This document shows positions 1-7,310 of a DNA stretch of 12,207 nucleotides, in pieces. The stretch's first letter is position 1, and the number at the start of each line of letters is the position of its first letter. The position numbers were made by a program, and so were the translations under genes. The notes beneath the pieces were generated by a model that did no database searches, was not told the origin of the DNA, and saw nothing but the letters and a program-made list of their open reading frames with translations. Origin of the DNA: Alphaproteobacteria bacterium (GTDB lineage: Bacteria > Pseudomonadota > Alphaproteobacteria > Micropepsales > Micropepsaceae); assembly GCA_028869725.1 (NCBI GenBank), contig JAGWRJ010000090.1:1-12207 (forward strand), given 5' to 3'.

Positions 1-1
1 G

Positions 2-535
2 GGGGCCCGTCTGATCATGCAGCACGGGACCATCGAGCAATCCTCGCAGCGGGGCGCAAAACTGTCGGTGCTCAAATTCAAAAGCTATGTCTTTGACCTC
101 GACCAGTTTGCCAACGCCCAGTCACAGGGAATCCTGGAAATCCATGAGCGCTACCTGAACCAGTTGTTCTGGCCTCACCTGCCAGCCTCCCTGCCCCATC
201 GCAAAAAACTGGAGAACATCTTCCTGGCGGAGGGCCACAACCGCCTTGCCGAACCACTCTACAGCCTTGTCTTTGCGCTGATCGCACTGGCGGCCGTGAC
301 CCAGGGACGGCGCGCCCGCGGCACCTATGCCTTGCGCCTGTTCCTGGCCTCGGCGCTGGCGGGAGGCATTCGCATCCTGGGCTATGGCGTGCAGGGGTTG
401 GCCGCGCGAGATCCGGTCATGAACATCCTCATCTATCTGGTGCCGGTTGGCGCCATGCTCGCGACGGCGATTTATCTCAGCGGATGGCGCCCGATCCGGC
501 GCCTGCCGCGCGCTATTGCGGAGCCCGCCGCGTGA
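2..535 (+). CDS. lptF: LPS export ABC transporter permease LptF, 3' part only
   Basis: Partial gene: the reading frame is open to the left edge, so the true start lies outside the window and about 177 C-terminal residues are visible. LptF and LptG are the two inner-membrane permeases of the LptB2FG ABC transporter, which extracts lipopolysaccharide from the inner membrane. The visible part starts at the end of the periplasmic jelly-roll region (a YVFDLDQF stretch), then has a basic segment with RLAEPLYSLVFALIALA, typical of the LptF/LptG permease family just before the last membrane helices. Three hydrophobic segments follow and the protein ends in a basic tail (GWRPIRRLPR). The stop overlaps the GTG start of lptG by four bases, as expected for an lptFG operon. 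Assignment to LptF rather than LptG rests on family resemblance plus its place in front of a clear second permease. Confidence 0.9.
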   Translation, partial: GARLIMQHGTIEQSSQRGAKLSVLKFKSYVFDLDQFANAQSQGILEIHERYLNQLFWPHLPASLPHRKKLENIFLAEGHNRLAEPLYSLVFALIALAAVTQGRRARGTYALRLFLASALAGGIRILGYGVQGLAARDPVMNILIYLVPVGAMLATAIYLSGWRPIRRLPRAIAEPAA

Positions 536-1623
536 TCTGGTCCTGGACCCTTTACCGCTATCTCGCGCGCCAGTTCCTGATCGGTGTGGGCGTGGTCTTT
601 GCCGGCGTCCTGTTTCTCGCCTGGTCAATTGCCCTCGTCGACCTGCTGAACCACACCGCCGGCAGGCACATGGACACGAGCCTGGTGATTGGCATGAGCC
701 TGCTCGAACTGCCCAATCTGGGTCTTACCCTCCTGCCCTTTGCGGTCCTCCTAGGCGGGGTCTACAGCTTTGTACGCCTGTCGCGCAGCCAGGAACTTCT
801 GGCAATCCGTGCAGCCGGGGTTTCAGCGTGGAATCTGCTCGCCCCCTCCCTTAGCGTCGCTGTTCTCCTCGGTATTGTCTGCGTGGTCGCAGTAACTCCG
901 ATTTCAGCCCGCCTCCTGCAGCAATATGCAAGCCTTGAAGCCAAATACCTGCGCGGCCAGGCTTCCCAGCTTGACGTATCGCGCAACGGGCTGTGGCTGC
1001 GCCAGGGTGACAAACAGCACCAGTCGGTGATTCATGCACTGCGGGTCGCCGATCAGGGGGTACAGCTCTATGATGCCATCATCTTTCTTTATGGACCAAA
1101 CGATGTCTTTACCGGCCGCATCGATGCGCGCCAGGCGACGCTCAAGTCAGGCTATTGGGATCTTGATCAGGCTTACGTGAGCGATGCCGTAGGACACGTC
1201 AAATTTTATTCGGCCTACCGACTGGCAACGACACTGACCCCCGCGCATATCCAGGAAAGTTTTGCGCCCCCTCCCACGCTTTCGTTCTGGAACCTGCCAC
1301 ATTTTATTAGTGCAGCGCAGGCAGCAGGCTTTTCAGCAACCCGCTATGTGCTTTATTTTGATTCGCTGCTGGTACTTCCGGCAATGTTTGCCGCCATGGT
1401 GTTCATGGCGGCGAGTTTTTCCTTGCGCCTTGCCCGCCTGGGCGGCATCGGTCGGGTCATCCTTTACAGCGTGCTGTGCGGCTTTGGCGTGTATTTTTTC
1501 AGCGACGTCACCAAGGCATTGGGCGAGTCCGGAATTGTCCCGGTGGTCCTTGCGGCGTCCGCACCAGCTGCTGCAGCAATCCTTCTGGGTATGACGCTCG
1601 TCTTTCATCAGGAGGATGGCTGA
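532..1623 (+). CDS. lptG: LPS export ABC transporter permease LptG
   Basis: Second permease of the LptB2FG lipopolysaccharide transporter in the inner membrane. From GTG at 532 the product is 363 residues, the usual LptG size. It shows the family layout: an N-terminal WTLYRYLARQF motif leading into the first membrane helix, two more hydrophobic segments with the conserved SRSQELLAIRAAGVS coupling region between them, a periplasmic jelly-roll domain (about residues 130-260), then three C-terminal membrane helices with an SLRLARLGG loop. The frame is open further upstream to an ATG at 484, but that start would add a non-hydrophobic extension buried in lptF. The GTG forms a GTGA overlap with the lptF stop and gives the standard N-terminus, so I chose it. 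Translation is probably coupled to lptF. lptD follows directly. Confidence 0.95.
   Translation: MIWSWTLYRYLARQFLIGVGVVFAGVLFLAWSIALVDLLNHTAGRHMDTSLVIGMSLLELPNLGLTLLPFAVLLGGVYSFVRLSRSQELLAIRAAGVSAWNLLAPSLSVAVLLGIVCVVAVTPISARLLQQYASLEAKYLRGQASQLDVSRNGLWLRQGDKQHQSVIHALRVADQGVQLYDAIIFLYGPNDVFTGRIDARQATLKSGYWDLDQAYVSDAVGHVKFYSAYRLATTLTPAHIQESFAPPPTLSFWNLPHFISAAQAAGFSATRYVLYFDSLLVLPAMFAAMVFMAASFSLRLARLGGIGRVILYSVLCGFGVYFFSDVTKALGESGIVPVVLAASAPAAAAILLGMTLVFHQEDG
1610..1615 (+). promoter_or_regulatory. Shine-Dalgarno AGGAGG for lptD
   Basis: A full AGGAGG sits inside the last codons of lptG, ten bases before ATG 1626. It decides the lptD start: the frame is open upstream for another 150 bases inside lptG, but only 1626 has this site and gives a signal peptide. 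Confidence 0.85.
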
Positions 1624-1625
1624 AC

Positions 1626-3860
1626 ATGGCGCGCGCAAATCCGCTGCGCGCGGGAGCGAGCGTCATCGCGGTCATGTCGGCACTTCTTGCACTGCCGGCA
1701 TGGGCCGCAGACGCGCCTCCCAACGATCGCGGCGACCAGATCCTGCTGAAAGCCGATCGCATCACCTATGACAGCACGCACGACGTGGTCACGGCCGAAG
1801 GCCATGTCGAGATCGACGCCAAGGCCCGGATCCTGTTGGCCAAAAAGCTCGTCTATGATGAGAAGTCAGGCCAGGTCACGGCCGAAGGAAAAGTCAGCCT
1901 TCTTGCCCCCAATGGCGATGTCGCGTTTGCCGATCATGTTGTGCTTACCCACGACCTGCGTGATGGCGCTCTGTCGAGCTTTCGCGCCCTGATTGGCAAA
2001 AGCGGACGCGTAGTGGCCAGCAGTGCACGCAAAGAGGGCTCTCTCGTCGTCGCGCGCAATGCCGCCTACACGCCGTGTGAGCTGTGCGTGCGAACTGGAC
2101 ACACCACACCAACATGGGCACTGAAGGCCAGCAAGGTGGTGTACGACCAAAGCCATCATCGCATTTACTATCACGATGCGCTGGTCGAACTCTGGGGCGT
2201 ACCAGTTCTCTACAGCCCCATCCTCAGCCATCCCGATCCGAGCGTAAAACATCTCTCGGGGTTCCTGCGCCCCTCGGCCGGAACCTCATCTTCGCTCGGC
2301 TCATTTGTACTTCTGCCATACTACATCGCCATCAATGACACGCAGGATGCCACCATCGAACCCATGATTACGAGCCAGGCGGGCGAAATCGTGCGCGGGG
2401 AATACCGCCAGCGTTTCAATGATGGAGGTATGTGGCTGCAACCGGCCGCCGGCTATGCGCCGTCCAGTGGCAAATGGGGCTGGCAGAGTTCACTTTTTGG
2501 CGCAGGGCGCATTCCGCTGGGCGATATCTGGCATCTTGGCTACGGCATAGCGCTCACTTCAAGCCAGACGTTTCTAAAGCGCTACAACATCTCCAACGAT
2601 GTCACACTCGACAACGACCTTTTCCTGGAAGCACTTTCCGGACGCAGCCGTCTGATGCTGAGCGGCTACTATTTTCAGGATCTGCGGGAAGGACGCGTCA
2701 GTCAAAGCGAGATCCCCTTCGTTTTGCCCGCGATCAATTACACTTATATCCCGCGCCATCCGGTAGCTGGCGGCCAGTTCCGCTTCAATGTCAGCAGCGC
2801 GAGCATCATGCGCAATGTTGGGGCCAATGACGAGCGCCTGTCGACGCAGGTTCGCTGGCAGCTACCGCTGATCACCCCCGACGGACAGCTGATCACCCTG
2901 ACCGCCGACGCGCGCGCGGAGCTGTGGCGCGTAGCCGGCGACAAGGCTTATCCCAGTCTGGTGACAGACCTGCAGGGCAACCCCATTCCCGCCGGGGTGC
3001 ATTATATCAACCGCGCCCAGCCCATGTTCGTTGCCGACTGGCGCTGGCCCTTCATCGCCGAGGGTCATCTCGGCCATTCCTACGTGCTGCAGCCCATCGC
3101 CCAACTGATCGCTGCGCCCTATGGCGGCAATCCCGCCGGCATACCGAACGAGGATTCCACTGATTTCGAACTCGACGATACGGACATTTTCAGCGCTGAC
3201 CGGATGCCAGGCTACTCCCTGTGGGAAAGCGGCCCCAGGGCCAATGTCGGACTGGAAGCAGAAGCATTTTTCCCCGGTGGCAGCATCGAGGGCCTGGTGG
3301 GGCAGGTCTTAAGGCCGAAGGCGGACCGCATCTTTGGCGTCACCTCCGGTCTTTATGGCACGAATTCCGATATCGTTACCCGCTACAGGGTACGCTTTCT
3401 GCCCTATCTCAGCCTGACGCAGCGCCTCGATCTGAACCCCAAAAACGGGACCGTGGATCGCAACGAGGTGTATTTCGACGGTACCTGGGGCCGCTCGAAC
3501 CTCGATGTCAGCTATATCCGGCTGGACCGCCAGGCGGTGAGCCTCGGGGCCCCACGCGAGGAAATCAACGGCGCACTGACCCTGGGAATCGGGACCCACT
3601 GGTCAGCCTTCGCCGCGGCCCGGCGCGACCTGCAGAATTCCCAGATGCTGGATACCGAGTTCGGCATTGGCTGGCAGAATGATTGCCTGGGCCTTTCGAT
3701 CGCCTACCAGCGCCGCTACACGCGGTTCCTGGACGTCGCCCCGTCGACCTCGATCCTGTTTACCATCGTCCCCAAATTTGGCGGCGACTCGGACCAAAAC
3801 GTACGTTTATTTCCCCGCAACGTCTTTGCCGCCCCGGTGCAGGCGGCGGCAGTGCCCTGA
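1626..3860 (+). CDS. lptD: LPS-assembly outer-membrane protein LptD (OstA/Imp)
   Basis: Outer-membrane beta-barrel that, plugged by LptE, inserts lipopolysaccharide into the outer leaflet. ATG 1626 has an AGGAGG site and gives 744 residues, close to E. coli LptD (about 780). Residues 1-27 form a signal peptide with an AWA cleavage motif before ADA. Residues about 36-140 form the LptA-like OstA domain (repeated D-x-V-TAEGHVEI / GQVTAEGKVSL pattern). The barrel follows, with the LptD-typical GVPVLYSP, HPDPSVKHLSGFLRP and PYY segments at its start and a strand-rich C-terminus with NDCLGLSIAYQRR. Only three cysteines exist: Cys151, Cys154 and Cys687, against four in E. coli LptD. The gene starts two bases after the lptG stop. 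The downstream neighbour surA encodes the chaperone that LptD needs for folding. No lptE lies in this window. Confidence 0.96.
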   Translation: MARANPLRAGASVIAVMSALLALPAWAADAPPNDRGDQILLKADRITYDSTHDVVTAEGHVEIDAKARILLAKKLVYDEKSGQVTAEGKVSLLAPNGDVAFADHVVLTHDLRDGALSSFRALIGKSGRVVASSARKEGSLVVARNAAYTPCELCVRTGHTTPTWALKASKVVYDQSHHRIYYHDALVELWGVPVLYSPILSHPDPSVKHLSGFLRPSAGTSSSLGSFVLLPYYIAINDTQDATIEPMITSQAGEIVRGEYRQRFNDGGMWLQPAAGYAPSSGKWGWQSSLFGAGRIPLGDIWHLGYGIALTSSQTFLKRYNISNDVTLDNDLFLEALSGRSRLMLSGYYFQDLREGRVSQSEIPFVLPAINYTYIPRHPVAGGQFRFNVSSASIMRNVGANDERLSTQVRWQLPLITPDGQLITLTADARAELWRVAGDKAYPSLVTDLQGNPIPAGVHYINRAQPMFVADWRWPFIAEGHLGHSYVLQPIAQLIAAPYGGNPAGIPNEDSTDFELDDTDIFSADRMPGYSLWESGPRANVGLEAEAFFPGGSIEGLVGQVLRPKADRIFGVTSGLYGTNSDIVTRYRVRFLPYLSLTQRLDLNPKNGTVDRNEVYFDGTWGRSNLDVSYIRLDRQAVSLGAPREEINGALTLGIGTHWSAFAAARRDLQNSQMLDTEFGIGWQNDCLGLSIAYQRRYTRFLDVAPSTSILFTIVPKFGGDSDQNVRLFPRNVFAAPVQAAAVP

Positions 3861-3897
3861 GTAACTCCCCGAAACCCTGGTATCGGCCCTGGACGCC

Positions 3898-3925
3898 TTG
3901 AAGCTGCCGCAGATTTCCTTATTCT
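3898..3925 (+). promoter_or_regulatory. Possible sigma-70-type promoter before surA
   Basis: TTGAAG (3898-3903) and TATTCT (3920-3925) are separated by 16 bases. Each matches four of six bases of the vegetative -35 and -10 consensus. It lies in the only large gap of the operon, so an internal promoter for surA-pdxA-rsmA is plausible. In GC-rich DNA such matches also occur by chance. Confidence 0.3.
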
Positions 3926-3939
3926 GCCGCTGCGATCGG

Positions 3940-3973
3940 CCCCCGTGGTGGGGGAGGTGCGGGCTCGCGCCCG
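3940..3973 (+). repeat. Two adjacent small GC hairpins upstream of surA
   Basis: CCCCC (3940-3944) pairs with GGGGG (3950-3954) around a 5-base loop. CGGGC (3960-3964) pairs with GCCCG (3969-3973) around TCGC. Neither is followed by a run of T, so they do not look like an intrinsic terminator. They would sit in the surA 5' leader if translation begins at 4011, or in the first codons if it begins at 3945. Confidence 0.5.
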
Positions 3974-3993
3974 GTCCCCGTTCGTTAACCCGA

Positions 3994-4009
3994 GAAGAGT
4001 CGAAGAGTC
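3994..4009 (+). repeat. Tandem 8-bp repeat GAAGAGTC x2 before surA
   Basis: Two perfect head-to-tail copies of GAAGAGTC end one base before the proposed TTG start of surA. Each copy contains a purine-rich GAAGAG that resembles a weak ribosome binding site. A unit of eight is not a multiple of three, so a copy change would alter either initiation or the reading frame, depending on where surA starts. Confidence 0.8.
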
Positions 4010-4010
4010 G

Positions 4011-5432
4011 TTGACCCGTAATCCTCGCATCGCCGTCGTGGCCGGCTTTATCGGCATTGCTGTATGGGCGACTGCCGCGCCCCTTAATGCCGCAAGCAGC
4101 GCTGCCCCGAAGCCGACCGAGCTTGCCGCCAATGAGCCCGCCGGCACCTCCGCTCTTGCCGCAGACGCCAACCGGGACGAGACCCCCAAGCCTGCGCCGA
4201 TCGAACAGGGCGACAGCGTGGCAGCCATCGTCAATGACACGGCCATCTCCACGCTGGATGTCGAGCAGCGCCTCAAGCTGTTCCTTGTGACCACGGGCAC
4301 GCATCCCAACGCCAAGCAGATGAAGACCCTGCGGGCCGAAATCCTGAAGCAGCTGGAAACCGAACGCATTCAGCTTCTCGAAGCGCAGAAGCACAACATC
4401 ACTGTCAGCGCCGGTGAAGTGGACAAGGCCATCGACCGTATTCTCGTGGAAAACCACATCAACAAGGCCAAGCTCGAAGCGACCTTCGCAGCAGCAGGTG
4501 TGCATATGTCCACGTTGCGTGGCCAGATCGCCGCCCAGATAGCATGGTCCAAGACCGTTCAGGGCCGCTACGGGGATGAAGCCGAAGTATCACCGGCCCG
4601 CATCAATGAAGAGCTGAGCCGTCTCAAGCGCAACGCCAACAAACCGCGCTATCAGGTCTCGGAAATCTTCCTGTCGGTCAACAACCCTGCGGACGCTCCG
4701 AAGGTCAAGACGGCGATGGAGGCCGTGCTGGCGCAGATTCATAACGGAGCGCCATTTCCGAATGTCGCGCGCAACGTCAGTGAAAATCCCACTGCGGCTG
4801 ATGGCGGTGATCTGGGCTTTATCACCGCCGACCAGTTGCCGCCCTCGCTCGAAGACGCCCTCCTGAAGATGAAGACCGGCGAGATTTCTGCTCCGATCCT
4901 CGGTCCTGGCGGGTATTACGTTCTGGCACTGCGCGAGATCCAGGTTCCCAAGGGATCCAAGCTGGCGCAGGAAGCGCCGAAGGCCCCTGCCTACCCGCCC
5001 GGTGTGCTGCCGCTTGCCCGCGTGCTGCTGCCCATCGGCCCCAAACCACCGCCCACGCTGCTCAAAAATGCAGTCATGGCCGCCGAAGTGCTGCGCAGCC
5101 ATATCGCCAACTGCAAGATGCTGCCGGATCTGGTCCAGCATATGCGCGGCGCGATTTACATGAATCTTGGTACGATGCGCCTTACCAATCTGAGCACGCA
5201 GATCCGCGACGCTCTGGCCAAAACAACGGCTGGGGAAGCAACACAGCCGTTCGAATCGAGCGCCGGCGTCGAACTCATCGTGCGCTGCGACAAGGCACCG
5301 CCCAAAGTGGTCACCTATGGTGTGCCCTCGCGGGATGAGGTTGCAAACCAGCTCTATCAGGAGCAAATGGCCGTGCTGGCGCGCCGCTATCTGCGCGATT
5401 TGCGCCGCAATGCCGATATCGAGACCCGCTGA
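4011..5432 (+). CDS. surA: Periplasmic chaperone / peptidyl-prolyl isomerase SurA
   Basis: SurA-type chaperone escorting unfolded outer-membrane proteins through the periplasm. From TTG 4011 the product is 473 residues (E. coli 428). Residues 1-27 look like a signal peptide: TRNPR, a hydrophobic core, then PLNA before AS. A Pro/Ala-rich linker runs to about 65, the SurA N-terminal helical domain covers 68-205, and a parvulin (PpiC) domain spans about 212-310 with KPRYQVSEIFLSV, a GGDLGF motif and a GYYVLALREI end strand. The C-terminal 330-470 resembles a degenerate second parvulin plus the final helix. The start is uncertain: GTG codons at 3945, 3948 and 3957 are in frame but lack a ribosome site and put about 20 Arg-rich residues before the signal peptide. 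The stop overlaps pdxA. Confidence 0.9.
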   Translation: MTRNPRIAVVAGFIGIAVWATAAPLNAASSAAPKPTELAANEPAGTSALAADANRDETPKPAPIEQGDSVAAIVNDTAISTLDVEQRLKLFLVTTGTHPNAKQMKTLRAEILKQLETERIQLLEAQKHNITVSAGEVDKAIDRILVENHINKAKLEATFAAAGVHMSTLRGQIAAQIAWSKTVQGRYGDEAEVSPARINEELSRLKRNANKPRYQVSEIFLSVNNPADAPKVKTAMEAVLAQIHNGAPFPNVARNVSENPTAADGGDLGFITADQLPPSLEDALLKMKTGEISAPILGPGGYYVLALREIQVPKGSKLAQEAPKAPAYPPGVLPLARVLLPIGPKPPPTLLKNAVMAAEVLRSHIANCKMLPDLVQHMRGAIYMNLGTMRLTNLSTQIRDALAKTTAGEATQPFESSAGVELIVRCDKAPPKVVTYGVPSRDEVANQLYQEQMAVLARRYLRDLRRNADIETR

Positions 5433-6393
5433 GACGGCGCGCAGGCAGCAGGCGCCTGTACTCATCACCATGGGCGAGCCCGGCGGCGTCGGTCCGGAAC
5501 TGGCGGTGCGAGCCTATGACGAGTTGAACGGGCAGATCGCCGGGCACCCTTTGCGCCTTGTCGGCGATCCTGATGTTTTCCTGGGCTGCGGCGCACAGAA
5601 CCCGCGCGTCTTACTCGATAGCGGTCGGGCACCGGCCGGCCGCAGACCGGGCCATGCAGCCCCAGAAAATGCACAGAGTGTTGCGGCCGCGATCGCGTTT
5701 GCGGTCGCAGAGGTCACGGCGGGACGTGCGGCAGCGCTCGTCACGGGCCCCATCCAGAAGGAGGCGATGCAAGATGGCGGGTTCTCCTTTCCCGGCCACA
5801 CCGAATATCTCGCCGCACTGACCGGCGCCCCACGGGCGGTGATGATGCTGGCGGGACCCTACCTTCGGGTTGTTCCGCTCACCATCCATATCCCGCTGGC
5901 CGAGGTGCCGGCGCAAATAACCCGGGAGGCAGTCACTCAGACCGCGCGGATTGTGCTTGATGCGCTGGTTCGTGATTTTGCCATCGTTCGACCGCGTCTG
6001 GCCGTTGCCGGGCTCAATCCGCACGCCGGTGAAGGCGGCCACATTGGGCATGAAGACGCGCTGCAGATACGCCCTGCCGTCGCAGCCCTGCAGGCAGAAG
6101 GTTACGATGTACGTGGCCCCCTGCCCGCGGATACCCTCTTTCACGCCGAAGCGCGCCGCCTCTACGACGCCGCACTGTGCATGTATCACGATCAGGCCCT
6201 GATCCCGATCAAGACCCTGCATTTTTGGGATGCAGTGAATGTGACTCTGGGACTTCCGGTCGTACGCACCTCTCCTGACCATGGTACGGCGCTCGATCTT
6301 GCTGGCAGCGGGCGGGCTGATGTGCGCAGCACCCTTGCGGCTATCACCCTGGCGGCTGAAATCGCCGATGCGCGGATGGACAATCTTGGCTGA
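5410..6393 (+). CDS. pdxA: 4-hydroxythreonine-4-phosphate dehydrogenase PdxA
   Basis: NAD-dependent, metal-requiring enzyme of the DXP-dependent pyridoxal phosphate pathway. It oxidises 4-phosphooxy-L-threonine and the product decarboxylates to 3-amino-2-oxopropyl phosphate, a PdxJ substrate. ATG 5410 gives 327 residues (E. coli 329). The N-terminal ITMGEPGGVGPE motif starts at residue 19. His160 (in TIHIPL), His205 (in NPHAGEGG) and His260 (in MYHDQALIPIK) correspond to the three E. coli metal ligands, and His130 (in GHTEYL) to its substrate-binding His136, all with the same six-residue offset. VTGPIQKEA and TSPDHGTALDLAG are also family hallmarks. The start lies 23 bases inside surA with no clear ribosome site; in-frame ATGs further upstream would add a non-conserved extension. 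The enzyme acts in the cytoplasm. Confidence 0.96.
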   Translation: MPISRPAETARRQQAPVLITMGEPGGVGPELAVRAYDELNGQIAGHPLRLVGDPDVFLGCGAQNPRVLLDSGRAPAGRRPGHAAPENAQSVAAAIAFAVAEVTAGRAAALVTGPIQKEAMQDGGFSFPGHTEYLAALTGAPRAVMMLAGPYLRVVPLTIHIPLAEVPAQITREAVTQTARIVLDALVRDFAIVRPRLAVAGLNPHAGEGGHIGHEDALQIRPAVAALQAEGYDVRGPLPADTLFHAEARRLYDAALCMYHDQALIPIKTLHFWDAVNVTLGLPVVRTSPDHGTALDLAGSGRADVRSTLAAITLAAEIADARMDNLG

Positions 6394-7252
6394 ACCGGAT
6401 CTGCCCTCGCTGCGGGATGTGGTAGCCCGTTACGATATTTCGGCGCGCAAATCGCTGGGACAGAATTTTCTGTTCGATCTCAACCTGACACGTCGCATCG
6501 CCCGCGCTGCCGGACCTCTCGCGGACACAACGGTGTACGAGGTTGGTCCGGGGCCGGGCGGACTGACCCGCGCCCTGCTGGCTGAGGGGGCTGCCCGGGT
6601 TATCGCCGTAGAGCGCGACCGGCGCTGCCTTGCCGCCTTGAGCGAGCTTGCCGCAGCCTATCGCGACCGCCTGCTCGTGATCGAGGCGGATGCGCTTGAA
6701 CTCGACGAAGTCGCCCTGCTTGCGGCCGAGGGGGTAACAGGAGCGGTGCGCGTCGCGGCCAATCTTCCCTACAACATTGGCAGCGCACTACTCGTCAAAT
6801 GGCTTTCTGCGTCATCCTGGCCCCCGTTCTGGCAGAGCCTGACGCTGATGTTTCAGCGTGAAGTGGCGATGCGTCTTGTTGCAGCACCGCGCACGCCGGC
6901 CTATGGCCGCCTCTCTGTACTCAGCCAATGGCGCACGCAACCGCAGATTCTGTTCGACGTCCACCCCAGCGCCTTTACACCCGCGCCCAAGGTGACCTCG
7001 ACGGTTGTGCGCATCGATCCACTGGCAGCTCCCCGGGCTCCCTGCCACTTGCGCGCGCTGGAGCAGGTGACTGCAGCCGGTTTCGGCAACCGGCGTAAAA
7101 TGCTGCGCCAGAGCCTGAAGGCCCTTTATCCCGACGCCGAAGCGCAGATCCTGAGCGCAGGACTTGAGCCGACAGCGCGGGCAGAAGAACTCAGCATCGC
7201 CGACTTTGCCGCACTGGCGCGCGCCCTAGACGAGGCGCCGATCAGACGTTGA
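6368..7252 (+). CDS. rsmA: 16S rRNA dimethyladenosine transferase RsmA (KsgA)
   Basis: SAM-dependent methyltransferase that dimethylates the two adjacent adenines near the 3' end of 16S rRNA, a late small-subunit maturation step. From ATG 6368 it has 294 residues (E. coli 273). GQNFL is at 31-35, the SAM-binding motif YEVGPGPGGLT at about 57-67, the acidic loop AVERD at about 80-84, EADALEL at 106-112 and the catalytic NLPY at 132-135. FQREVAMRL, YGRLSVL and the VHPSAFTPAPKV and FGNRRKMLRQSLK blocks follow. ATG 6368 lies 26 bases inside pdxA and lacks a clear ribosome site. TTG at 6386, with a weak GGATGGA upstream, gives an N-terminus (AEPDLPSLRD) closer to my memory of alphaproteobacterial RsmA, so either start is possible. 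It is the last gene of the lpt-surA block. Confidence 0.95.
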   Translation: MRGWTILAEPDLPSLRDVVARYDISARKSLGQNFLFDLNLTRRIARAAGPLADTTVYEVGPGPGGLTRALLAEGAARVIAVERDRRCLAALSELAAAYRDRLLVIEADALELDEVALLAAEGVTGAVRVAANLPYNIGSALLVKWLSASSWPPFWQSLTLMFQREVAMRLVAAPRTPAYGRLSVLSQWRTQPQILFDVHPSAFTPAPKVTSTVVRIDPLAAPRAPCHLRALEQVTAAGFGNRRKMLRQSLKALYPDAEAQILSAGLEPTARAEELSIADFAALARALDEAPIRR

Positions 7253-7295
7253 GCCCCGGGCCGGGCCGTGCCAGACTGACAAAAGATCAGATCTC

Positions 7296-7302
7296 AGGAG
7301 AG
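7296..7302 (+). promoter_or_regulatory. Ribosome binding site of the alcohol dehydrogenase
   Basis: AGGAGAG starts 15 bases before ATG 7311. It gives the gene an independent, strong translation signal, unlike the coupled starts of pdxA and rsmA upstream. I found no convincing promoter in the 58-base gap after rsmA. Confidence 0.75.
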
Positions 7303-7310
7303 CGCGCGTC

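Noticed and set aside
3716..4505. - strand open frames of 217 and 232 codons across the lptD-surA gap
   Set aside because: They overlap each other and both flanking genes, have no ribosome site or recognisable motif, and look like shadows. I considered a divergent gene here and found no support.
4590..5471. Long - strand open frame of 293 codons opposite surA and the start of pdxA
   Set aside because: It is antisense to well-supported genes, has no recognisable domain, and long antisense frames are common in GC-rich coding DNA.
7253..7310. Possible hairpin and promoter after rsmA (GC-rich CCCGGGCCGGGCC, CTGA/TCAG repeat)
   Set aside because: The stems are four bases or low-complexity GC, and TTGAGC is not followed by a credible -10 hexamer.
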